Below the pieces are notes generated by a model, which was given only the letters and a program-made list of their open reading frames with translations, searched no databases and was not told the DNA's origin. Made by a program: the position numbers and the translations under genes. A DNA stretch of 16,182 nucleotides, taken from contig JAPLNJ010000584.1 in NCBI GenBank assembly GCA_026692885.1, positions 1-16,182 of the forward strand, read 5' to 3'. Origin of the DNA: Planctomycetota bacterium (GTDB taxonomy: Bacteria > Planctomycetota > Planctomycetia > Pirellulales > Pirellulaceae). This document shows positions 1 through 12,000 of the stretch, in pieces (within the stretch, counting starts at the first letter, position 1; every line of letters begins with the position of its first letter).

Positions 1-3000
1 AGATACGCTTGCCGGAATTGCCCGTCGCTGATCAGGTTCACGGAATCGCTGTCCACGACCGTCGCCCCGTACACCGGATAGGTCACCTCGGCCAGGCTGT
101 TGGCGTAGTCGAGGCCCTGGGTGAAATACTCGCGCTGCGTGGTGCCGTTATAGTAGCCGTCCTGCGTCAGCGTCACGTCCAGGGTGTGGTAGTAGTCGCC
201 GTTCTTCACCAACTCGACGCCCGTCTGCACTTCGGCCTTGGTCTCGACCCATTTGACGACCGGCGTCAGCACGGTGCCGCCGGCCACCTGGCGATAGCCG
301 ACCACCACGTCGATGGTCTCCGGCTGCCAGGAGATCGTCGGCGTCAGCACGGGCCGCTGGCCGGCCTGTGACGTCGGATCGGCCTGCAACTGCATGTCCT
401 CGCCCGACGCGGCCTTGAGCGCGGCCCCGGCCTCGACCTTGCCGGCGCCTTCCACACGCACCAGCCCGCCGGTCAGATCGGCGGCCGTGATCGAACCTGT
501 GAGCTGGTCGTCGGTCCAGTCAGTTCCGACGCCCGCGTTCAATTCCAGGTTGCCCTGCGAGATTATCGTGCCCGTGATCACGACCGACTCGACGGCGTTG
601 GCCAGCACGCGTGACGCGCCGCCGGCGTTGTCGTTTTCCACCCAGCCGTCGACGCGAATGTTCTGGGCGAACAGGTGGATCGAGCCGGATGACAGGAGTT
701 CTGCGCCGTTGGCGACCAGCAGGTTGCCGGCCGTGCGCGCGTGGATCAGGCCAGCGGCGTGTGTAACGTGGACCCAGCCGCCGTGCAACACGTTGACCTG
801 ACTGCCGGCCAATGCGATCAACTGCTGCGCGTAGAGGCTCCCGTTCACATTGACGGCCGCGGGCGTAGTGACGCGGATCGAGCCCGTATCGACGACGGCG
901 ATCTCGTTCTCGAAATGCGGTTGCCCGACCGCGCCTTCCAGCAAGATCTCGTCCGGCCCGGCGAGTGTGATGCTGCCGCCGTCGCCCGTGGTGAGCGTGC
1001 CGGTCGCCGACACCTGGATACTCAAGTTCGAAACGTCCGTGCCGCCGGTCGCGGTCAACGTGCCGCCGGCCTGCACGAAACCGTCGATCCGCAGCAGCTT
1101 GCCGGCCGTCAACGTGACACTCGACCCGGCGTCCGCCGCCACGATCGAGCCGGCCACGCGCAGGTCTCGATCGGTGGTAAGCGAAATCGAACTGGGTGCG
1201 GCCGGCGTGAACGCGCCGCCACCCGTGGCGTCCGACTGCACCAAGCCGAGGTCATTGGCAACCGTGAAGCCCACGGCCTCCGCGCCGCCGGTCAGGTCGA
1301 TCGCGATCGCGCCGGAAGCCAGGATCCGCCCGCCCACGTCGGTCAACTGGCCTAAGCCGTTGTAGCCCTGACCGCCGAGCGTCAGCAGCTCCCGGATGTT
1401 CAGCGTCACGTCGGCCGCCTGACCCGTCCAGGTCAGATGACCGTCGGCGTCGAGAGACTGCCCGGCCCGCACGCCGCCGATTACGTCCAGGTAATCGGCG
1501 TCGATTTGGACCGCACTGCCGTCGCCGGTGGCCAGCACTTGAGCGCCCGAGCGAATCGTCACGTCGTCGGCCGCGATTTGCACCTGGCCGGCGGAAGCCA
1601 CGACGCCACCCCGTTCGGTCAGCTTGCCGCCCACCATCTCGGCGGCACCGATGGTGATCTCCGGCGACTCGATGCGCAGCGTAGCGGAAGTCGCCAGACT
1701 TCCGGAACTCTGGCGAGTTCCGCTACCCAGCGTGCCGCCTGCGACGGCGACTGACTGCGGGGCCGTCGCCAGCAGCGAGCCGGCCACCGCCACGTCGCCC
1801 GTGACGGTCAGCATCGTGCCGGACGCGAAGGTCACGTCGTAGTCGCCGGCTGCCGCCGCGGCGCCGGTGGTGCGCACCACGCCCAGCACGTTGACGGCTT
1901 GGCCGGCCAGTGAGAGGCCCGCGCCGCTTTCCACGCGACCGCCAGCCTTCGCGATCGTGACGTCGCCCGCCAGCGACGTGATGCTTACCGCCGTCGGCAT
2001 CACCGCGGGGTGCGGCAGTCCGGCCGGCTCGCCGGCGTCCTGGTGCACGTGGGCAGCGCCGACCACGCCCTCGATCAGCACGTTATTCCGTGCTGTCAGG
2101 GCAATCACGGCGTCGGCTCCCGTCGTCGTCAGCCGAGCCGTGTCGTAAATCCTCAGGTCGGTTTGTCCGGCGACCGTGTCCGTGCCGGCCGTCAAGCGGA
2201 TGACATTCCCGGCGGTCAAATTGCCTTGCACGTCGAGCACGCCCGGCACCTGCAGCACGATCTCATCGGCCGCTGCCAGCGCGCCGCCGAGCGTCAGGTC
2301 GTCCGCCGTGGAGAGGATGATGATATCGGACCCCGCCCCGCCGGCCGTCAAGCTGCCGCGGACGAGCCCCGACGCACCTACGTTCAACGCGATCGAGCCG
2401 TTGATCGTCTCCAGCAGGCTGGTCTCGGTCAGTTCGACCGTCGAGCCTTCCGTCGCGTCGCCGCCGGTCGGATCGAGGCCGTTGAGGACGATGTCGTGGT
2501 AACTCTGCAACCGGCCGCCCAGGGTGAGCTGGCCGCCGGAGGTCACCTTGATCACCGAACCCAGGCCCGCCGCTTGCACGTTGTATTGCAGCGGATCCAG
2601 CGGCGCGAAGAAGTCGATCGGATTCGGCCCGCTGACGTCGACCAAGGAGTTCTCGGCCGCTGTGCGCAGCAGGCCCGTGCCTGCGACGACGACGCTGTGG
2701 CCCGACGTCGCATCGCCGGCGACCACCGGATCGTCACCGCCCACGACCGTGATGGCCTTGCCCGCCGCGACTTCGCGGCTGATCAGGACCTGGTACGCCG
2801 CCTCGATGTCGACTGTCGAATCGCCGCCGTACAGCGTGCTGACGCCGTCGTTGATCTCGCCGCCGGACGCGATCCGGCCGCGAATGACGGCATCCTGATC
2901 GCTTGAGATGACAATCGAACCGTCGGCGTTGTGCGTGGACAATTCGCTGTTGGGATGGATCGACACACCGACACCGCTCGTGTGCGACCCGCCGCTGATC

Positions 3001-6000
3001 TGCAGATTGCGGCCGGCGTGGATGAAGCCACCGGTGGTGATGGGATCGCCGTCGATATTGACCGTATTCCCACCCATGTAGGCCTGCCCGCCGGCCGTGA
3101 TCTGCACGTCTCCGTCGCGGTGGCCGGCCCATTCGTAGGTCGCGCCGCTGGCCGTTTCGACCAGCGTCGCGCCGGACGTGATTTGGCCCATCAGTTCCAG
3201 GTCGGCCACGGCCGTAATCGCGACCAGGGCCACAACGCCGTCGGTGGCGGACAGGCCGGCCGCATTCAGTCCGGCGACGGGCGTGACTACGACGCTCAAG
3301 TTGTTGTCGTCCGCGCCCGGCGTGCCGCCGTTCACGCTGACGGACCGCGAGGCCTGCAAGGCCGTGTCGACGTATACCTGCTGGCCGGCCGTGACCGAGA
3401 TCGTGGCGTCGCCCGGAGCGGTCCAGGTCACGCCGCCGCTGCCCAGCACGCCGCCGGCGATGATCGCGCCGGACAGGTCCACGTCCTGGGCGCCGCGAAT
3501 GTCGATCGAGCGGCCGGCTGCCGGCACCTGAATCTCCGACGTGCCGTAGACAGTAACGCTGCTCTCCGTGTCATCAGCCCCGCCCAGGACCGTGCCGTTG
3601 AGCGCAACGCGGCCGTACAGCTTCAAATTGCCGTCCGCGACCTGGGCCTGGCCTTCGAAGAAAACCGAGCTGTCGGACTGGATCGTCAGGTTGGAACCGG
3701 CCCCGCGCACGTCCAGGTTGCCGCGCACGATCACGTCGTCGGCTGCGGACAGGACCAGGTCGGTGCCATCGCCGAAGGTGGTCAACGTGCCGGTGATCAG
3801 CATGGCGTACTGCGTGCGGTTGTACAGCGGATGCGTCGCCGGGACCGCCTGGTGGAAGTAGTCGCTATGATCGGAGTCGGGCGCCGGCGCGCCTCCTTCC
3901 AGGCTGATGCCATCGCTCGCGGCGATGGCGCCGGGGATGAACAGTTCGTGCGGCGACTGCAGGACGACGTTCGAATGCGCGCCGGTCACTGTCGCCAGCG
4001 GCGAACCACTCGACGAGTCGAACGTCACGCCCGCCAGCACGGCCGTGCCGGACTCCAACGTGACAAGTTCAGCCGACTGAATCCGGACCAGCGCATCCGC
4101 ACCGGGGGCCGAGATCACGCCGCCTTGCTGCAGGCTGAAGGTGCCGCCGGCATTCAACTGGGGCCGGCCGGCGTGGCCGCCGGCTTGCACAGTCCCGGCG
4201 ATGCTGATTGAGCCGGTGGCATCGATCGCGAAGGTGTTGTCGTCTTCCTGGGTCTCGATCCACGCCCCGACGTCGACCGTCACGTCGCCGTCCACGACCA
4301 GGCCCAGCACCGCCTTGGCGACCATCCAGCCGCTGACCAGTAGATGGTTCCCGATGTCGATGAACAGTTCCAGTGCCGTCAGGCCGGAATCGATACCGCC
4401 CAGGGGCACCTGCAGATTCGGCCCCTGCACCGTGAGCCCGCCGGGGGCCTGGATATCCAGCGTGCCCGTGGCCTGGACGTCGCCCGCCACGATCAGCGAG
4501 TCGGTTAGCAGTTCCGTCGGATCGCGGAAGCGGGCGTCCCGCTCGCGCGCCTGGCCGGTGTACTTGATCTCGTACGCATGGAACGCGTCGCCGATCAACA
4601 TCGTGTTGCCGGTGTCGCTGCGCCCGATCGTGATGTGCGCGAACCCGTCCGCCAAGGCCGCCAGGTCGCCGCTGGTCAAGTCCATGTCGTGAACGAAGGC
4701 ATCCCGCGCCAGGTCCGAACCCATCTGGTTCTCACCGGCGGTGCCGACCCGGTAGTTCCACACGGCCTGATGGGCCTGGATCGTCAGCTTGCCCGTGCCG
4801 CTGACTTGCGCCGCTCCCGACCGGAAGCTGACGTCGTCCGCGATGATCGTGATGTCCTTGCCGGCTTCGAGCGTGGCGATTTTCCCCGCGTCCAGGTACA
4901 GCAACGAGTCCTCGGCCAGCAAGGTGATCGACAGGTTGCCGTGTGGCACGACCAGCGCGTACTGATCGTTCCCGTCGCGGACCTGGTCGAGCCAGTCGGC
5001 CGCCGCGGTCGCGACCCACGTGACGCCGGAGAACGTGCCGTCGCCAAAGGCCGAGCCGGAGCCGAAGGGCGTGTCGTGGTGGTCGAGGCTGGTCAGCGTC
5101 AGATCGTCCTGCTCGACGATCGTAATGTCGCCGGGCGTGCCACTGGGCGCGTAGGCCAAGGTCAACGTCCCGACGTCGGTGTTCAAGGTGCCGGCCGGAG
5201 CGTTCTTCGCCTTCCAGATCAGATGGCTGTTCGGGGCAGTGAAGGTCGAGCCGGTGATCGAACCGTCGGGCGCTTCGAGGCGGATCCAGCCGGCGCCCAG
5301 ACCGTCGTCCGTGTCGCCAGTCGAGACCGACAGCGGCTGATTCACCAGCACGCTCGCGTTGTCGCCGAAGACGCGCAGGTCAATGTAGCCGTCGTGCGTG
5401 GCGTTCAAAGGATGAGCGACGCTGAGCGTGCCTTGCGTTTCGAGCACGATGTGGCTGGCGTCGATGGCCGTGTTCAGGGCCACGCTGTCCGCGACGACGC
5501 GCAGGCCTGTTTCGCCCAGATCGACCGCGCCGCTGGCGGAATTCAAGGTCAGCGACTGGGTTGGGTCGTACAGCGTCAGCCGGTCGATGCCGCTGACCAG
5601 CGTCAGGTCTACGTTGTTCAGGTGCACGCGGCCGTCTTGCAGGTTGATCGCCGACGGCAGCGCACCACTCACAAAAACCTGGTCACTGCCCGAGTGCGGG
5701 TCGTCGATGGGCGCCGCGACGGTTTGCGAGGCATCCACGTTGACCCGGTCGTCACCGCGGCCCAAGGTCAAACCGGCGATGCCGAAATCGGTGTTGGCGG
5801 AGTCGCTGACCAAGGCGAACGCGACGTGGAACGCATAGTACTCGTCGCTCACGGCGGTGACCTCGAACTCGCCGTTGTAGTTGCTGGCTTCGGGACTCTT
5901 CAGGTAGAAGTGATCGCCGACTTGCATCGTGTGGCCGGGCTGGTAGACGGTCGCCGTGTGGTCCCCGTCGTGCAGAATCACGACGTCCGTGTGCTGCTGG

Positions 6001-9000
6001 TTGCCCAGCAGATCGAAGTAATACGCCGTGCCGGCGGCGCCGCGGCCGGTCTCGTTCACCGGCAGGTCCAGGACGTAGCCATCGGCGGTGACTTCGGAGA
6101 TCTTCCACTTCGTCTTCGTGCGGAGCGCCTCACCGAGTTGGAAGTCCGGACTGGCGATCTCGATCTCGTCGCCCTCTTGGAAGGGATGGTCCGAGTGCTG
6201 GATGACCAGCCGGTGCCCGCCGTCGTGGACCATCGTCACGGCGACGTAGGTCGGGCCCGGGGCATTGGGATCAGTGCTGTCGACGCGGACAAAGCCCGCG
6301 GCGTGGTTCGTCCGGGTTGTGGCAGCGCTGGTGACCACGGCGCTGCCGGTCTGCAACAAGGCCGTCAGATCGCTCAGCACGCCGTCGAAGTTCAGCGTCG
6401 ACGTGCCGGCCGTGTCGGTGATCACGTCGTAGCCGTAGCCTTCCGTGAAGACGTAAGTGTCGTTGCCGGTGCCGCCGGTAATCGTGTCGTCGCCGTAGCC
6501 GCCGTCGATCGTGGCCGGCGCACTGCCGTAGTGCCTGATCGTATCGCTGTCGCCGCCGCCGGACAGCAGAACGGGTCCCGACGTGGCGTGCGTTTCGATC
6601 AGGTCCTGGCCGTTGCCGCCGAAGATCGTAGCAGGGCCAGTCCCACGATGGATAATCCGATCGTCGTCGTCGCCGCCGATGAACGTGACGGGAATCGGCA
6701 GGTCGGCGTCGGTCTCGAGGAAATCGCGTCCCGAACCGCCGTCGGCCACGATCGAGGTGACGCCCCGGAAGGTCTGCTTGACGGCACCGCTGGCCACGCG
6801 CACGATGGTCCCGCCGTTGTCCAGGTCCGGACCGACCGTGGTGATTTCGAAGTGCTCGTTTGTGACGTCCGAATCGAAGCACCGCAAGCCGGCGCGGCTG
6901 CCCATGTTCAAGTACAGCACGCCGCCGCGGAACTTCTGCCCGTAGGTATCGTCGGCGTTGCCGCCCACGTAAATCGGCGGATTGGCCTTCAGCACGCCGA
7001 TGTTGAACGTCGCGCTGAGGTGGATCTGGAAGAAGAAGAAATCGAGCGTCAGCCTCGGCGTCACCGACAGCAGGCCCGTGGCGCTCGAGTAATTGACGCC
7101 GATGCCGGCCCCGACCGAGAACCCGAAGACCCAGAAGGTGCCGTTCAATCCGCCCGCGACGTTCAACTGGGTGTTGCCGTCGCCGAACGGCGCCGTGCCA
7201 TTGTCGTCGACCGACCAGACGTGAATACTGCCGCCGGCGCTGACTCCGAGGAATCCCGGCGCGCCGAAGGTGAAGCCGCCGCCGAAGTAGACGTCGAACT
7301 CGCCTTCGCTGCTGAAGAACCCGCTGGCGTTCAGGCTGGCCAGGCCGAAGAAGCTGGTCGACATGCCGATCTGCAGGCGGAACACGCCACCCACCGACTC
7401 GATGTAGCCGCCGCCCTGCATGGACAAGGCGCCCAGCAGGGTCAGTTCCCCGGAAACCGCAATGCGGGTCAAGCCGCGCTGCACGCCCAGGTCGTACGCA
7501 TCCGAACCGCCGCCGCCGCGGGTGTTGACCAGCAACTGGAACGAGGTGTTCATGTCGAACACGCCGTCGATGCCGAGGAACCCGCTCTCCAGCGACGCGC
7601 CCATGTTCATGACCAGGCCGGGATTCGCTCCTTTCACGATCGACACGGCTCCGCCCGCATGCAACCGCAGCACGTCGAAGGCGTTGAAGGACGCGTCAAA
7701 GGACACGGAGATCACATTCGGATTGTTCAGCAACTCGAACGTGCCTTGGAGATTGAACCCGCTGACCGACATCACGCCGCCCACGAAGATGCGCAGGGTA
7801 TCCGGCGCCAAGGTGACGTCGACGGGCGTCGTGGACACCGTGTGGCTGGGGAAATCGTACTGGTAACGCTGGATGGTCTGGTCGGAACCCGTCGTGTTCA
7901 GCTCCAACTGCATGGCCCCGTAGATCTGCAGCGGGCCGAGTTCAAACCGGCCGCCCAGTTGCAGCGCCCCGACGACGCCGGCGTTGGTGACCCGCAGGGT
8001 GCCGCTGGCATCGACCTGCCCGATCGGGGCCAGGGCCAGCTGCGCGTTGGCCTCCACTTCGAACAGCCCTTCGCTGATGGCCAGGCGGTACGAGCCGCTC
8101 AAGTTGAAGACGCTGGCCAGCGTCAGCTGCCCGTCCAGGATGAACACGACGAAGACGCCCGGAGCGGCCTCGGTACCGTCCAGTTTCGGGGCCCCGCCCG
8201 GCACGACATAGGCCAGCCCGGTGCCGTCGCTGGCCGGTTCCAGCCGGGCCAGTGCCTGGGCGCTCAGGAAATCCTGGAACTTTTCGGGGACTTCGACTTC
8301 CTGGTCAGCTGCGGTGGAATTGAAGACGGCCCGTGCGGTCACGTCGAACGAGAACACTTCCGCAAACACGCTCTGTCCGGTCGGCACGACCGCCAGGTCG
8401 ATCTCCGCGGCTACGCCCTGGCTGTTGATGACCAGCGCGCCGGTGGCCTCCAGCGTCAGCATGGACTGGGCCGGATCGGGCAAGGGGATCACCCCGTCGG
8501 CGAATACCGCCAGACCCTGCGCGTCGGCCTGCAAGACGAACACGCCGCTGATCCGCACCAACTCGCGGTCCGTGGCAGGCACGCGCACGGCCATGATACC
8601 GGCCGCTTGAATCTGGGCCATCTCCGGCGGCGCGATGATCGGCTCGGCGCCGATGGCGTCGGAGAGGAACCGGATCGTCTTCGTTTCGCCGGTGGTGTTG
8701 ATGACCAGTTGCGCGTCGACGCCGAAATCCACGCCGACCGCGCGCAAGGCCGGCAGATCGACATCGACGGACATCGCCGCCACCAGGCCGGCGGGGGTGA
8801 TTTCCAGATAGCCCAGCGTATTGGCCTGGCCGAACTGGGCCAGCCGCAGACCGGCGTCGGCCTGCATGAACAGCCCCTGCGTGCTGGCTTCGACCCGGAA
8901 CGAGCCTTCCAGTGCGAAGATATCGACCAGCTGCATCGCGCCTTGGCCTTGAATCACGACGTACGGACCCGCGGGGCCGTACGTGCCGTCCAGCTTGGGC

Positions 9001-12000
9001 GGCCCGGCCGGCACGGCGTAGCACAACTGGCCGGGATCGTCCGCGCACGGCGACAGCGAGTCGACGAAGTCCTGCGCCAGGTAGCCTTCGTCGATGAACC
9101 GCTGCGCCACCAGCACTTCCTGCTGGACGCCCGACGTGTTGGTGGCCAGGCGGAATTGGCCGGTCAGCGTCAACACATCGGAGACGCCGGCAAAGGCCGT
9201 GATGTTCAGGTCCGCGGCAAAGCCCTGGTCGTTGATCGCGATGACGCCGGTCGCGTCCAGGTCCAGCACTTGCAATTCCGCCGGTCCCAGTTCGGCTGCG
9301 CCGTTGACGAACATCGACAGGCCGGCGGGACTGATGTCCAGCGACGCGGCGGCGCTCAGCCGGAACAATTCGGGACCGAACGGAGCGTCCGGGTTAAAGG
9401 TTGGGACGTGGAACAGCAGTTTGCCCGCCGCCTGCACCCCGAACGACAGCGGATCGATGATGAACGTCTGCACCAAATCGCCGCCGTCTTTGCCGAAGCC
9501 GCGGAGGGTGAGCGCTTCGGTCTGCGTTTCGGTGGACGTGTTGAACTGCATGTGGGCAAAGCCGTCCAGGTCGATGCCGGCATAGTTCAGGAAGTCGAGC
9601 TTGGCCTGCAACTCCATGACGGACCAGATGTTCAGACCGCTCTGATCGGCCTGGATGACGATCCGTCCGGCGGCCGCGCCGACATTGCCCACCAGGTACA
9701 GCCCCACCGTGCCGGACGCGTCCAGCGTGGTCCTGGCGCCGACGATCTCGCCCAGGTCGTCGGTGAGCAACTCCGATCCCAGACGGACAAATCCGTCCAG
9801 CGTATAGATCGGCGAGGTGATCAGCGTCTGGACAATCTCGGCCGCCTGGTTGACGCCCTGCATAATGTCCAACAGGGTCTGCATGTCCCCGTCCTGGACG
9901 CCGAACATTTTCATCAGGTCGTGGACCTGCGCCGGATTAGTCAGATCGCCGAAGAGCGAGGTCTTGAAACCGTGGCGTTGCACGTAGCTGCCGACGATCT
10001 GGAATTCGAAGCTAGGCGCGTTGGCCACGACCGCGAAGGACTCCTCCGACGCTTCATTGACTGCCCCGTCCAGGTCCCGGAACGAGCCCGCGGTGAACAG
10101 TACACGCACCACGCCGGGATTGAAAAAGTCCGAGAAGTAATAGCGGAACGTGGTGGCGTCCATCTGCACCGCCGCGCCGTCGACGGCGGCGCGCGGAGCG
10201 ACCCAGTTGCCGGCATCGTCCTTGACCAGCAGCGTGAACTCCTGTCCCGAGTCGGTGATCGACGCCACGTCCAGACCGCGGCCCGTGCGGTCCTGGAATT
10301 GGATATCAAAGTAGTGGTCGCCGTTGAACTTCGAGCGGTCCATCCGCTGGTCGGGCTGAGGACTGAGCAAGCCCGCCGCCGGCGATTCCGCAGCGAACGC
10401 CGTCGTCCGCGCTGTCGTGCCGTAGTCCGCAGAGTCCAACACTCCGTCGGCCGGGAACTCGACGCCGACTTCACCCGCCGCGAACGCGCCGGTGAAAGCG
10501 TACCGATAGACGCCGTCGCCCACAGACGTCGGCACGCCGGACAGCGTCACGCCCGCGGCGGCCAGACCGGTCAGCGACACTTCAGCACCCGCGTCCATGA
10601 TCGACGCCAGGTCGAGCGTCGCACCCGTGGTGGGCGTGAACTGCACGTCCAGATAGCCGCGCTGGTTCAACAGCGACAGGCCGGTGGTGGCGAAGGATTG
10701 AATCCCGACGAGCGCCGCCTGCACGCCGAGCACCGTGAAGCCCTCGCTCTCGGCCGTCGAGACCACGCCGTCCACGTCCTGCCACGCGCCGTCGATGAAC
10801 TCGACGACGACCTGACCGGGCTGAAACGCGCCGCTGAAGGCATAGCGATAGACGTCGTCTTGGCCCTCGACCGGCACGGCCGTCCCGTCGAGCGTCACGG
10901 CACCCGCGGCGGCGCCGGTCAGTTCGAACTCAGGATCCGCATCGGTTAGGCTAGCCGGGTCCAATGCCACGCCGCCCGACGGCGTGAAGCGCACCTCGAT
11001 GTACCTCTGCTGGTTGAGCGTGACCACGTCGATCGCCGCACCGGACAGCGGGCTGAGCAGATCACCTTCGGGACCGGCCGACACGAACGTCTGCGTCGCC
11101 GCGAGGCTGCCGTTGCCCTTGGTGTCGCGGAAGCCGTCGTCCACGAAGCGGACTTCGACCAGCCCGCTGCCGAACTCGCCCGTGAATGGATAGTAGTAGA
11201 GATTGGCGTCGTTCTCGTCCGCCAGCGGCGTGCCCAACACGACGCCTTCGGCGGCCGCGCCGTATAGGGTGAACTCCGGCGCGGCATCCGTCACGGTCGA
11301 GGCGTCCGGGCGTGAACCGGCCGTGGGCAGGAAACGCACGGCCAATCGGCCGGCGCCATTTAGAGTAGCCCGGTCGATCCGCGCGTCGGCGACCGGGGCC
11401 GCCAGCTCAGCTGCGGCCCCGACCACTTCGAAGGTGGCCGTGTGCGCCGGATTGGCCGCTGCCAGGCTGTCGCTCCACGTCCCCTCCAGCACGCGTACGG
11501 TGTAGTCGCCCGGCACGAGGGTCAGCCCTGCCGGTAAGGCGTACCGATAGACGCCCGTCGGCGAGCTCTCGTCCCGCGTCGGCACACCGGGTAGTGCGAT
11601 GGTCGTGCCGTTGGGCAACTGCAGCTCCAGTTCCGAGGCCGCGTCCAGGATTGAGGCCGTGTCCAGTTCGGCATCCGGCGCGGGTGTGAACTGCACCTCC
11701 AAATAGCCGCGGCCGCTGAGCTTGGCCAGGCTGATCTGTCCGTTCTCGACCGGGTCCGCCAGCGCCGTGGTCGGCGTCGCTGCCGCGGGGTTCGGGTCGA
11801 AGAAGTCCACGACTTCCCCGCCCGGCCCGAGGTATTTCATCGAGATTGTCCCGCGGAGTTCGGCCGAGGTCGGCAGGCCTTGCAGGATCATCGACGGGCC
11901 TGTGGGAATGTCTTGGGCCATCAGCAGCAGCTTGGTTTGGCCCGTGGCGATCTTGCTGAGGTCGCCGTAGATCCGCGCCGGGATCCGCTGCAGGCCGTCG

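Noticed and set aside
1681..1726. The palindrome as a rho-independent terminator
   Set aside because: It is symmetrical, not followed by a T-run on either strand, and lies inside a continuing reading frame.
1..4692. Many other plus-strand open frames (for example 2010-2906, 2931-4211, 12777-13703)
   Set aside because: All lie opposite the continuous minus-strand coding frame, have Arg/Ala/Pro-biased low-complexity translations, no credible ribosome binding site, and no recognisable domain.
7029..7040. Four consecutive Phe codons (DFFFFQIH) as a possible transmembrane helix
   Set aside because: The surrounding residues alternate polar and non-polar (RLTLD...QIHLSATFNI), which fits a beta strand better than a membrane helix of about 20 residues.
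8305..9048. Minus-strand open frames in other phases (for example 8305-9048, 11407-12219, 6271-6882)
   Set aside because: They are out-of-phase shadows of the giant gene with Arg-rich translations typical of frame-shifted high-GC coding sequence.
4578..10949. A 2,123-codon open frame on the plus strand
   Set aside because: It is the exact codon-for-codon complement of the coding frame. Its translation is Arg/Val/Gln/His-rich without any motif, and it exists because the sense strand avoids TTA, CTA and TCA codons. The sense frame carries RTX and repeat motifs and extends far beyond it.
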